DNA of 64,000 nt from Magicicada septendecula (GCA_034769895.1 CM068367.1:317935986-317999985); one strand, 5' to 3'; shown: positions 20,874-33,210, counted from the stretch's first letter. Notes: generated from the sequence alone by a model not told the origin. Translations and numbers: made by a program.

Positions 20874-22559
20874 ATTTGTTAAAAGACGAATTCTCCCGTG
20901 TTTTTAAATATTATATTTATTAGTCTCAGGGTTATTTATTTAATATGGGGTGTTGTAATTTGTTTATTATTATTATTCAAAGCTCGTACTTTATTATTAA
21001 GTCGTTGGTTAGTGATTTATTCCACCCAATTCAACCTATTGTTGAATCCGATAGTGAATACATCGGTTACTTACACTTTTTATCGTCGTTTTAAATGTCA
21101 GTTTATTTGGTTTAAAAAATGTTTTTTAATTCACTTCTTAGAGTTGATTCACTTGAAGTTCCGTTGGCTCTCCGTTGATCGGCAGTGGTGAGATGATCAG
21201 TAATGTCCTGCCTATACACTAACATAAACATACACAAACATGATATTTACGATAATTTATACTGTGTAATAATATATATAGGTCGGTGTGGTTGGAAAAA
21301 ATCATTCCAGTTGAATGATTCGCTCTGGAAGTCTGGTACCAACCGTCTCGTTTTTCTCACTAAGCTGTATCTACTGATTACAATAAAAGCCAACTCTTTC
21401 AAAGGTTCAAATGACAATAATGATTTATTCAACTCTAGAACAATAAAATTTAGTACAATAATATAATTTGTTTTCCTTCTGGTTAACAGTTAAATTCGAA
21501 CATGGACTCTAAAACATTTAAAAATCTCAGGTTGGTATGACTGCATTTGGCTAGTCGAATAATTTTGTTGGTAAACAAATAGGTTATGAAGTGTTATTAA
21601 ACTTGTAATGTTATTAATAGTAGTAGGTTCTTTGAGTCTGCAAAATACACATATTTAATAAAATTGCTACGGTTATAATAAGTAGATAAAATATAAACTC
21701 ATTGATTATTAATTTGAAAGAATATAAAATATGAACAACTGTTCATGGTTAAACATTAAAGTTGAGATAGGTTTGTGCAACCTTGTTTGTTTAAAAGTTA
21801 TTAAATATTTGTTAACAAGTGATAATCATTATTAGAATTCAGTGTCATGGATTATTATCATCTCCTAGACTGGATGTACATAACTCAGGTATTTGTAATT
21901 CATTGGATATGTTTATGCCACCCTCTGGTGTAACTCTTAATTGATTATTGAAATAAAATATTGAACATTCTTATCTTACTAATGGTTAGGGCACATACTC
22001 CCTTCATTGGTTATACAATGTCTTTACTTATACTAATACATTAGGATCATACAAATAGCTAAAATTGTCGTTAATGAAAGCGTTCAATTTTAACATTGTT
22101 TATCTGTATTACAGAGTTCCCTTCCTTTTGGAATTGGGTATTTAATTGATTAACTGATGTTAATTCAATACGCTATTAGCGTTCTGTTACGTATATATTA
22201 CTATACAATCATAATGTAATAGTTGTGGGTATTTGATACTTGCGTAACTGGTCGTTCGTAGGTTTACACTTTTTCTTAAAAATTTTAATTAATTAAAATT
22301 CTTTAATTAATTAATTAAACTTTTATAACTGCACTACACTCACTCCTATGCGCATGTACTCCGAATTATTTTCACTTAAAAATATACTGCATTATTTTCC
22401 TTAGTAGACATAACCTCCACTCATGGTTTGAGGTTAGCGTATGTTTACATCTGGCCGCTGTCAAACGCACGTTTTTTCTGGATGAACGGCGTGCATGTAG
22501 TTCGTCTCGTTGCTGGTAAAAGACTGTCCTCGCTTCCTCTGTCGGAATGATGCATTTTG

Positions 22560-22584
22560 TATTTTTTATAGGATCTGATTGGTC
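22560..22584 (-). promoter_or_regulatory. CCAAT plus TATA promoter of LTR C
   Basis: The CCAAT box (22575-22584) and TATAAAAAATA (22560-22570) on the minus strand are conserved with LTR B. This copy would drive gag copy 2. Confidence 0.5.
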
Positions 22585-24379
22585 AATATATTTTAATTCG
22601 TCTATTTTCGGCGGGCTTCGTCAAAACAGACGCTTACAAATGCGTCACTTTTTGGTGTTGAGATTAAATATTTGTGGTCAACATACCCACACGCAAGGGC
22701 TCAGCATCATACAATTATTTGTATAAGTCCAATATCTTACTTATAACTGCACTGATGTCATTTTAATTACCCTCATTGTTTCTAATTTTTTATGACGATT
22801 ATTTTGATTCCCCTCATCATATATTTCGGATTCGGGGTTGCTGAAATCGCACTTGGTATATACACTTAGTGTCCATTAAGCTATTATTTATTTATAATAC
22901 ATTGTTTTTATTCCATATTTTATGGCAATAACGTATTTTTATCTTACTGTACAATTTTCCCTTAAAACTATGCCTTAATATTAATGCTATGTCCTTTTTC
23001 ATAGATTAAATCCTATGTCTATGACTATACATATTTGTTTTTTCTTATATTATAATAATACTAACATTTAACTAATTTCTAATAGGGACTATTTTCACAT
23101 TAATGGGTTTAGTCACTATTGACAGTGTTCTTTTTCCCTACATTATGAGTTTATTGCCTTAATTATTGTTTGTTAAGTAGGCTTGTCATACTTCATGGAG
23201 TTACCTTACTATTCAAATGAATAGTTCAAATGAATATTCAAAAGTTACCTTGTTATTCAAATGATAATTATAATGGTCTCAATGACATTGTTATTAATGT
23301 GCTCCAGTTCATTCTGCATTTGTATGGGTTATCACCTTGGTTTAGTAGTTATCACCATTGCTTGGAGCTAGTTGTTACTATAGTTTTGTTGTCATTATTG
23401 TTATTCTGATTGTTTAGATAGTTATCTTGGTGGAATTTATTCATTTGAACAGTATTCTGTCCCACTTCAAGTTGTTAGTTGTGTTACTACCTTTGTATAA
23501 TAAGTTTATAACATAATTTGGTTGCATCATGCATCTTTGTTAATACAAGCATATAGTTATATTGGATTACATTAATATAGCTTTTATATTTAGTTATTAT
23601 ATCATCTGTTGTATACAAAACGTTCCTTATATCATCTAGTTACTTCCTAGCTCAATACATTCTGGTTTGATATTATTTTGGTTTTGTTTTTCTTAAGTTT
23701 TAGTGAAAACTGGTTGCCCAGATTAGGTTATGTTGCATGTTTGGTAAGCAGTAATGTGTTGCTGCTGGCTGTGTATTTCTGCATTAATCTGGTTGATTGG
23801 CTTTCATTCAATGTTTGTACATTGGTTATTGTTTATTATTATTGTACCTTTGGTTTACTCTTTTATTGTCTTAATTATTGTTAATTAGTGGGTTTTTACT
23901 AACATCAATTCCATGGTACAACTGGTCATTTATATTTTGGAACCTAGTCTTCTTTTTATATCTACACATCATTTAGCTAATATAAACTTATCCTATTCTT
24001 CTTCAGTTTGTTGGTGATTCTTTATTTACAATACTTAGTCCTTATTGATTACAGTTTATTCTACATGGACAAGGAATGTATTCATCAAATGAGTTGTGGT
24101 CAGTGTTGACTTTACCATACAGCTTAGGGATTTATATCATGTAATTTTAACATTTCTTCTTTCTTCTTAGTACAATTATTCCTTCATAGGTTTATGTTAG
24201 TTTGTTATATTTCAATTTCTTTCCCTTTTTTCTTGTGTCTGGTCTGGATATCTTCCTTCTTCCTTTCTTCGCTGATCTCTCTCTCACTCTTATTTATTTT
24301 GTACATGATGTTGTTCTCACTTGTCTTCTTCGCATTGTTTCTTCTTTCTTCTTTCTTGATGTCGTTGTCGTTGTGTTCT

Positions 24380-24536
24380 TCTCGCTGATTCTTCATTCTT
24401 CTTTTGTTTCCGTTGTTCTTCTCACTGATTCTTCATTCTTCTTTTGTTTCCATTGTTCTTCTCACTGATTCTTCTTTCTTCTTTTGTTTCTGTTATTCTT
24501 CTCACTGATTCTTCATTCTTCTTTTGTTTCCGTTGG
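24380..24536 (+). repeat. four 40-bp tandem repeats in LTR C
   Basis: Counterpart of the repeats in LTR B, with the same unit order and variants. Confidence 0.9.
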
Positions 24537-24779
24537 GTTTTTCTCACTGATCTATTGGGTAAGGTATGTCAGTCGTCTCGTCTTTAGCCTTCTTTTCTTC
24601 TTTATTGGTACACTTACTAGTAATTTCTTTTTCATGATACTTCATTAATTTTAACATATGATACTTTCTCCTTCTGTATCCATGGTGGTATTCTTGACCT
24701 TTTATGTATTCTTAACAGTAGTGGCCTTCAAATTAATTTTCGGTACGTTGGTGGATGTAGCGTTATATGTACCGTTACA

Positions 24780-24826
24780 TATTGCCTCCTTATTAGAATT
24801 GATTATTTCTGATATCCTTATTTTAT
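24780..24826 (-). mobile_element. 47-bp remnant of a third element interior
   Basis: Matches 17981-18027 (polypurine tract and adjoining sequence) next to LTR B. The match ends abruptly after TTATTTTAT, which marks the right edge of the LTR-element array. Confidence 0.7.
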
Positions 24827-24916
24827 GATTGAAGAAATTATCAATTTTTTTTTCATTTCACTTTTAAGTCACATGTTTTTTTTCATATTTTGCGTTTACT
24901 TTTACACTTGTCTTCA
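24827..24916. other. junction sequence between the LTR array and the satellite
   Basis: T-rich DNA similar to neither neighbour. It ends where the first satellite monomer begins with GGTGAAGATCGGTTAAGGG. Confidence 0.5.
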
Positions 24917-25103
24917 GGGTGAAGATCGGTTAAGGGAAACGGGTAATTTACCTGCAACGTTTTATGTTTTAACAAGGGTATTTTGTATGGCAAACTTTCC
25001 TGAAATTTTAAGTGCTCAAGATTTGTTGATTTTGGTGAAGATCAGTTAAGGGAGAGGGATAGTTTACTTGCAACATTTTATGTTTTAACAAGGGTAACAA
25101 GGG

Positions 25104-25368
25104 TAGAAAGAAGTAGTTTCTATGGAAATATTTCATTTCGGATATGATTTTACATATAAATATTAGCACATGGAAGTCATGTATGGTTCTCCATACCGAT
25201 TTTTTACTTCAATGTTCCTTAAGGAAATGGAAGTATGGTGATGGCAAAAAAAATCGTGTTCGAGATTATTGCAGATTCTGATTGTACTACATTCAAAACA
25301 TGAAAAAAGTCATTTTTCGAAAAGTGTCTGTGTGTCTATCTGTCTGTGTGTCTATAGACTTTTTTTCT
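25104..25368 (-). repeat. satellite module, left arm 1 (truncated, with microsatellite tail)
   Basis: Contains the TGTCTGTGTGTCTATC microsatellite-like tail, the AAATCGTGTTCGAGATTATT box, the GGTTCTCCATACCGA box and AAGAAGTAGTTTCTATGG. It is cut off at that last box, so the palindrome-bearing 184-bp segment is missing and a monomer follows at once. Confidence 0.8.
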
Positions 25369-26011
25369 ATGGCAAACAATAACAGCCGCAAATTCAAACA
25401 GAATCAAATAATTTTTTGCATACAGCCCTGATTTGTAGAGTATTCAAGACCTATTGTTTTTGGTGAAGATCGGTTAATGGAATAGGGTAGTTTACCAGCA
25501 ACTTTCTTTGTTTTATCAAGGGTGTTTCCTATGGCAAACGATAAGAGCCGCAAATTAAAACAGAATCAAATAATTGTTTGTATACCGGTCTGAATTGTAG
25601 AGTTCTCAAGACCTGTCGTTTTTGGTGAAGATCGGTTAAGGGAAAGGGGTAGTTTACCAGCAACGGTTTTTATCAAGGTTATTTATTTTTCTTTTTTTTT
25701 TGCAAACGATTACAGCCGCAAATTCTAACAGAATCAATGTTTTGCATACAGCATGTATTGTAGAGTTCTCAATACCTATTGGTGTTGGTAGAGATCGGTT
25801 AAGGGAAAGGGGTAGTTTACCAGCAACATTTTATGTTGTAACATGAGAAATGTTTCCATGACGAACGATAACTGCCGCACATTCAAACAGAATCAAATAT
25901 TTTTTTGCATGCATCCCTGAATTGTAGAGGACGGTAGGTCTATTGAGTTTGGAGAAGATCAGTTAAGAGAAAGGGGTAGTTTACCTGAAACATTTTATGA
26001 TTTAACAAGAG

Positions 26012-26425
26012 TAAAGTACTTAATTTTTATAAATAAAGTATCCTGATAAGAAGCTCATAATAATCCACTGTAGAAACGTAGATGAAATATCTATAAATGA
26101 AGAGGTTAGGTGAACGGGGTGGGGGTCATTTTCTATTATTAAAAATTATAGTTGAAGGTGGAGGGGAGAATTTTTTATATGTGTACTTCGTTATCGGCAA
26201 CAAAGAAGTAGTTTTTTGTTAAAATTGCTTCCCGGGCTGTTTAGCCGTAGCCCAATTTTTTCTGCAAAACCAGATTTTCGGCACTCACAGTACTGTGGTT
26301 AATGCTGAAGCAATAAGTAGAAAGACGTAGTTTCTATGGAAATATTTCATTTCGAATATGATTTTAAATATAAATCTTAGAACATGGAAGTCATGTATGG
26401 TTCTCCATACCGATATTTTACTTTT
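26012..26425 (-). repeat. satellite module, left arm 2 (with internal deletion)
   Basis: Has the AGGTTAGGTGAACGGGGTGG, CGTTATCGGCAACAAAGAAG and GCTTCCCGGGCTGTTTAG boxes. About 70 bp between GGCACT and the palindrome are lost, leaving a partial palindrome at 26286-26299. Confidence 0.8.
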
Positions 26426-27334
26426 TCTATGGTAAACGATAATACCCGCAAATTCAAACAGAATCAAATAATTTTTTGCATACAGCCCTTATTTGTAGAG
26501 TACTCAAGACCTATTGTTTTTGGTGAAGATCGGTTAAGGGAAAGGGGTAGTTTACATGCAACGTTTTATGTATTAACAAGGGGTTTTTTCTATGGCAAAC
26601 GATAACGGAATCAAATAATGTTTTGCATGCAGCCCTGAATTGTTTAAAACATTGTTTTATGTTTTAACAATGGTAATTTTTTCTATGACGAACGATAACT
26701 GCCGCACATTCAAACAGATTCAAATATTTGTTTGCATAAGTTCCTGACTTGTAAATGACTGAGGGCCTGTTGACTTTGGTGAAGATCGGTTAAGGGAAAG
26801 GGGTAGTTTACCTGCAATATTTTATTTTTTAAAAGGGTAATTTTATTTATATGACGAATGATAACTGCCGCATATTCAAAGAGAATTAAATAATTTTTGG
26901 CATATGTTCCTGAAATCTTAAGTGCTCAAGGTTTGTTGATTTTGGTGAAGATCAGTTAAGGGAGAGGGATAGTTTACTTGCAACATTTTATGTTTTAACA
27001 AGGGTAATTTTTTCTATGATGAACGATAACTGCCGTAAATTAAAAGAGAATCAAATAAGTTTTTGCATACACCCCTACATTGTAGAGACCTCAAGGCCTG
27101 TTGATTTTGGTTAAGATCGGTTAAGGGAAAGGGGTAGTTTACCAGCCACTTTAAGTGTTTTAACAAGAGTAATTGTTTATATGACGAACGATAACTGCCG
27201 TAAATTCAAACAGAATCAAGTCCGTTTTTGCATACCTTTTAGAATTAAAGAGAACTCAAGGTTTGTTGATTTTGGTGAAGATCGGTTAAGGGAAATGCGT
27301 AGTGTTTACCTACAACCTTTTATGTTTTAACAAG

Positions 27335-27816
27335 AATAAAGAACTTAATTTTGATAAATAAAGTATCCTGATAAGAAGCTCATAATAATCGACTGTAGAA
27401 ACGTAGATGAAATATCTATAAATGAAGAGGTTAGGTGAACGGGGTGGGGGTAATTTTCTATTATTAAAAATTATAGTTGAAGGTGGAGGGGAGAATTTTT
27501 TATATGTGTACTACGTTATCGGCAACAAAGAAGAAATTTTTTGTTAAAATTGCTTCCCGGGCTGTTTAGCCGTAGTCCAATTTTTTCTGCAAAACCAGAC
27601 TTTTCGGCAGTGCCATCAACTGCCATCATCAGTGAAAATCGAGTGCGAAAACGTGAGGTGGTATAGTTAGTGACCACAGTACTGTGGTTAATGCTGAAGC
27701 AATAAGTAGAAAGACGTAGTTTCTATGGAAATATTTCATTTCAAATATGATTTTAAATATAAATATTAGAACATGGAAGTCATGTATGGTTCTCCATACC
27801 GATATTTTACTTTTTC
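27335..27816 (-). repeat. satellite module, left arm 3
   Basis: A nearly full module that includes the TAAAGTATCCTGATAAGAAG box and the 16-bp palindrome at 27673-27688. Confidence 0.85.
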
Positions 27817-28098
27817 TATGGTAAACGATAATAGCCGCAAATTTAAACAGAATCGAATAATTTCTTGCATACGTCCCTTATTTGTACAGTACTCAAGATC
27901 TATTGTTTTTGGTGAAGATCGGTTAAGGGAAACGAGTAGTTTACCTGCAACGTTTTATGTTTTAACAAGGGTATTTTCTATGGCAAACGTTAACAGCCGC
28001 AAATAACAAACAGAAACAAATAATGTTTTGCATACAGCCCTTATTTGTAGAGTACTCAAGACCTATTGTTTTTGGTGAAGATCGGTTAAGGGAAAGGG

Positions 28099-28270
28099 GT
28101 AGTTTACCTGCAACGTTTTATGTATTAACAAGGGTTTTTTCTAAACGATGGGTTTAATGGAAACAATGTTTTAAACAATTCAGGGCTGCATGCAAAACAG
28201 TATTTCATTCCGTTATCGTTTGCCATAGAAAAAACCCTTGTTAATACATAAAACGTTGCTGGTAAACTAC
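28099..28270. repeat. head-to-head inversion junction of the satellite
   Basis: The left side (28099-28140) and right side (28228-28270) are near-perfect reverse complements: GTAGTTTACC...AAGGGTTTTTT and its inverse. The 87-bp spacer contains AAACGATGGGTTTAATGG and part of a monomer. Monomer orientation switches from minus to plus here and stays plus to the end of the window. Confidence 0.85.
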
Positions 28271-28390
28271 CCCTTTCCCTTAACCGATCTTCACCAAAAA
28301 CAACAGGTCTTTAGTACTCTACAAATCAGGGCTGTATGCAAAAAATTATTTGATTCTGTTTGAATTTGCGGCTGCTATCGTTTGCCATAG

Positions 28391-28964
28391 GAAAAAAAAT
28401 CTATAGACACACAGACAGATAGACACACAGACACTTTTCAAAAATGACTTTTTTCATGTTTTGAATGTAGTACAATCAGAATCTGCAATGATCTCAAACA
28501 CGATTTTTTTTGCCATCACCATACTTCCATTTCCTTAAGGAACATTGAAGTAAAAAATCGGTATGGAGAACCATACATGACTTCCATGTTCTAATATTTA
28601 TATGTAAAATCATATTCGAAATGAAATATTTCCATAGAAACTACTTCTTTCTACTTATTGCTTCAGCCTTAACCACAGTACTGTGGTCACTAACGTATAC
28701 CACCTCACGTTTTCGCACTCGATTTTCACTGATGATGGCAGTCGATGGCACTGCCGAAAATTCTGGTTTTTCAGAAAACATTGGACTAAAGCTAAACAGC
28801 CCGGGAAGCAATTTTAACAAAAAACTACTTCTTTGTTGCCGATAACGTAGTACACATACAAAAAATTCTCCCCTCCACCTTCAACTATAATTTTTAATAA
28901 TAGAAAATTACCCCCACCCCGTTCACCTAAGTTCTTCATTAATAGATATTTCATCTACGTTTCT
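28391..28964 (+). repeat. satellite module 1, long form
   Basis: Full order of boxes: CTATAGACACACAGACAG tail, AATCTGCAATGATCTCAAAC, ACTTCCATTTCCTTAAGG, GGTATGGAGAACCATA, the palindrome (28672-28687), GGCAGTcgatggcACTGCC hairpin, AGCCCGGGAAGC, and CCCACCCCGTTCACC. AAACTACTTCTTT occurs at 28638-28650 and again at 28822-28834. Reading frame 28621-28845 gives 74 codons with a hydrophobic start. Confidence 0.85.
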
Positions 28965-31035
28965 TTCCCTTAAACGATCTTCACCGAAACAATGGGTCTT
29001 TAGTACTCAAGAAATAAGGGCTGTATGCAAAAATTTATTTGATTCTGTTTGAATTTGCGGCTCTTATCGTTTGCCATAGACAATACCCTTTCAAAACATA
29101 AAACGTTGCCCGTAAACTACCCCTTTCCCTTAACCGATCTACACCAAAAACAAAAGTTATTGAGAACTCTGCAATTCATTGCAGTATGCAAAACATTATT
29201 TGATTATGTTTGAATTTTCGGCAGTTATCGTTCGTCATAAAAAAATTACCCTTTTTAAAACATAAAACGTTGCTGATAAACTACCCCTTCCCTTAACCGA
29301 TCTTCAACAAAATCAACAGACCTTGAGTTCTCTTTTTTTCAAAAAGGTGTGCAAAAACCTAGTTGATTCTGTTTGAATTTTCGGCAGTTATCGTTCGTCA
29401 TATAAAAAATTACCCTTGTTAAAACATAAAATGTTGCTGGTAAACTACCCCTTCCCCTTAACCGATCTTCACCAACACCAATAGGTATTGAGAAATCTAC
29501 AAAAAAGGGCTGTATGCAAAACATCATTTGATTCTGTTTGAATTTGCGGCTGTTATCGTTTACTATAGAAAAAATTACCCTTGATAAAAAACCGTTGCTG
29601 GTAAACTACCCCCTTCCCTTAACCGATCTTCACGAAAAACGTCAGGTGCTGGGTTCTCTACAATTCAGGCGTGTATACAAACAATTATTTGATTCTGTTT
29701 GAATTTGCGGCTGTTATCGTTTGCCATAGAAAACACCCTTGATAAAACATAAAACGTTGCTGGTTACCTACCCTATTCCATTAACCGATATTCACCGAAA
29801 ACAATAGATGTTGAGAACTATACAATTCAGGGCTGTATGCAAAACATTAGTTGATTCTCTTTGAATTTACGGCCGTTATCGTTCGTCATAAGAAAAATAC
29901 CCTTGTTAAAACATAAAATGTTGCCGGTAAACTACCCCTTTCCCTTAACTGATCTTCAACAAAATCAACAGACCTTGAGTTCTGTATAATTGAAAAAGGT
30001 ATGCAGAAGAGTAGTTGATTCTGTTTTAATGTACGGCAGTTATCGTTCGTCAAAAAAAAAAATTACCCTTGATAAAACATAAAATGTTGCTGGTAAACAA
30101 CCCTATTCCCTTAACCGATCTTCACCAAAACCAAGAGGTCTTGAGAACTCTACATTTCAGGGCTGTATGCAAAATATTATATGATTCTGTTTGAATTTGC
30201 GGCTGTTATCGTTTGCCATATAAAATACCCTTGATAAAACAAAAAAACGTGTCTGGTAAACTACCCCTTTCCCTTTAAACGACCTTCACCAAAACAATGG
30301 GTCTTTAGTACTCAAGAAATAAGGGCTGTATGCAAAGACTTATTTGATTCTGTTTGAATTTGCGGCTGTTATCGTTTGCCATAGACAATACCCTTTTAAA
30401 ACATAAAACGTTGCCCGTAAACTACCCCTTTACCTTAACCGATCTTTACCAAAATCAACAGATCTTGAGAACTCTATAATTCAGGGCTGTATGCAAAAGA
30501 GTAGTTGATTCTGTTTGAATTTGCGGCTGTTATCTTTTGCCATATAAAATACCCTTGATAAAACAAAAAACGTGTCTGGTAAACTACCCCTTTCCCTTTA
30601 AACGACCTTCACCAAAACAATGGGTCTTTAGTACTCAAGAAATAAGGGCTGTATGCAAAGACTTATTTGATTCTGTTTGAATTTGCGGCTCTTATCGTTT
30701 GCCATAGACAATACCCTTTTAAAACATAAAACGTTGCCCGTAAACTACCCCTTTCCCTTAACCGATCTACACCAAAAACAAAAGTTATTGAGAACTCTGC
30801 AATTCATTGCAGTATGCAAAACATTATTTGATTATGTTTGAATTTGCGGCTGTTATCGTTTGCCATAGAAAATACCCTTGTTAAAACACAAAACGTTGCC
30901 GGTAAACTACCCCTTTCCCTTAACCGATCTTTACCAAAATCAACAGATCTTGAGAACTCTATAATTCAGGGCTCTATGCAAAAAATTATTTGATTCTGTT
31001 TGAATTTGCGGCTATTATCGTTTACCATATAAAAA

Positions 31036-31510
31036 GTAAAGTATCGGTATGGAGAACCATACATGACTTCCATGTTCTAAGATTTATATTTAAAATCATA
31101 TTCGAAATGAAATATTTCCATAGAAACTACGTCTTTCTACTTATTGCTTCAGCATTAACCACAGTACTGTGGTCACTAACGTATACCACCTCACGTTATC
31201 GCACTCGATTTTCACTGATGATGGCAGTCGATGGCACTGCCGAAAAGTCTGGTTTTGCAGAAAAAATTGGACTACGGCTAAACAGCCCGGGAAGCAATTT
31301 TAACAAAAAACTACTTCTTTGTTGCCGATAACGTAGTACACATATAAAAAATTCTCCCCTCCACCTTCAACTATAATTTTTAATAATAGAAAATTACCCC
31401 CACCCCGTTCACCTAACCTCTTCATTTATAGATATTTCATCTACGTTTCTACAGTCGATTATTATGAGCTTCTTATCAGGATACTTTATTTATCAAAATT
31501 AAGTACTTTA
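31036..31510 (+). repeat. satellite module 2
   Basis: Lacks the microsatellite tail but keeps the AGGATACTTTATTTATCAAA end box. Palindrome at 31158-31173. The open frame through it (30990-31331) is 113 codons, the longest of the set. Confidence 0.85.
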
Positions 31511-32580
31511 TTCTTGTTAAAACATAAAAGGTTGCAGGTAACCACTACCCATTTCCCTTAACCGGTCTTCACCAAAATCAACAAACCTTGAGTTCTCTTT
31601 AATTCAAAAAGGTATGCAAAAACGGACTTGATTCTGTTTGAATTTACGGCAGTTATCGTTCGTCACATAAACAATTACTCTTGTTAAAACATTAAAGGTG
31701 GTAGGTAAACTACCCCTTTCCCTTAACCGATCTTAACAAAAATCAACAGGCCGTGAGGTCTCTACAATGTAGGGGTGTATGCAAAAACTTATTTGATTCT
31801 CTTTGAATTTACGGCAGTTTTCGTTCGTCATAAAAAAAAAATTACCCTTTTAAAACATAAAATATTGCCGGTAAACTACCCCTTTCCCTTAACCTATCTT
31901 CACCAAAATAAACAGGCCCTCAGTCATTTACAATTGAGGAACGTATGCAAAAAATATTTAAATCTGTTTGAATGTGCGGCAGTTATCGTTGTCATAGAAA
32001 AAATTACCATTGTTAAAACATAAAACAATGTTTTAAACAATTCAGGGCTGCATGCAAAACATTATTTGATTCCGTTATCGTTTGCCATAGAAAAAACCCT
32101 TGTTAATACATAAAACGTTGCAGGTAAACTACCCATTTCCCTTAACCGATCTTCACCAAAAACAACAGGTCTTTAGTACTCTACAAATCAGGACTGTATG
32201 CAAATAATTATTTCATTCTGTTTGAATTTGCGGCTGTTATCGTTTGCCATAGAAAATACCGTTGTTAAAACATAAAACGTTGCAGGTAAACTACCGCTTT
32301 CCCTTAACCGATCTTCAACAAAATCAACACACATTGAGTTCTGTATAATTCAAAAAGACATGGAAAACATAATTTGATTCTGTTTGAATTTGCGGCTATT
32401 ATCGTTTACCATAGAAAAAATTACCCTTGATTAAAAACCGTTGCCGGTAAACTACCCCTTTCCCTTAACCGATCTTCACCAAAAACAACAGGTCTTGAAT
32501 ACTCTACAAATCAGGGCAGTATGCAAAAAAAGTATTTGATTCTGTTTGACTTTGCGGCTGTTATCGTTTGCCATAGAAAA

Positions 32581-33210
32581 AAAATCTATAGACCCACAGA
32601 CAGATAGACACACAGACACTTTTCGAAAAATGACTTTTTTTCATGTTTTGAATGTAGTACAATCAGAATCTGCAATAATCTCGAACACGATTTTTTTTTG
32701 CCATCACCATACTTCCATTTCCTTAAGGAACATTGAAGTAAAAAATCGGTATGGAGAACCATACATGACTTCCATGTTCTAATATTTATATGTAAAATCA
32801 TATTCGAAATGAAATATTTCCATAAAACTACTTTTTTCTACTTATTGCTTCAGCCTTAACCACAGTACTGTGGTCACTAACGTATACCAACTCACGTTTT
32901 CGCACTCGATTTTCACTGATGGTGGCAGTCGATGGCACTGCCGAAAAGTCTGGTTTTTCAGAAAACATTGGACTAAAGCTAAACAGCCCGGGAAGGAATT
33001 TTAACAAAGAACTACTTCTTTGTTGCCGATAACGTAGTACACATATACACAATTCTCCCCTCTCCCTTCAACTATAATTTTCATTTATAGAAAATTACCC
33101 CCACCCCGTTCACCTAACCTCTTCATTTATAGATATTTCATCTACGTTTCTACAGTCGATTATTATGAGCTTCTTATCAGGATATTTTATTTATCAAAAT
33201 TAAGTACTTT
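32581..33210 (+). repeat. satellite module 3, long form
   Basis: Has both the microsatellite tail and the end box. Palindrome at 32859-32874. A 1-bp loss in TTTCCATAAAACTAC breaks the frame seen in other modules. Duplicated at 38201-38830. Confidence 0.85.

Larger units (their letters stand above)
20877..24779 (-). mobile_element. LTR C, 3.9 kb long terminal repeat
   Basis: A 3,903-bp partner of LTR B with the same ends. With LTR B it bounds an interior of only about 2.9 kb (17981-20876), so the LTRs make up nearly three quarters of the unit. The 47 bp after it (24780-24826) repeat the polypurine tract and adjoining interior found next to LTR B. LTR C therefore also served as the 3' LTR of a further unit to the right, of which only those 47 bp remain. 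Confidence 0.8.
24917..28141 (-). repeat. satellite array, left arm (minus orientation)
   Basis: Tandem monomers of about 160 bp read on the minus strand, with conserved cores GGTGAAGATCGGTTAAGGGA, TTTATGTTTTAACAAGGGT and ACGATAACTGCCG or ACGATAACAGCCG. Three larger modules interrupt them. The monomers here are more varied than in the right half, which fits an older or edge part of the array. No host gene lies within. Confidence 0.9.

Noticed and set aside
14077..24779. Hydrophobic frames of 60-88 codons within the LTRs as proteins
   Set aside because: They lie in T-rich pyrimidine tracts and 40-bp repeats, have no family resemblance and are explained by composition.
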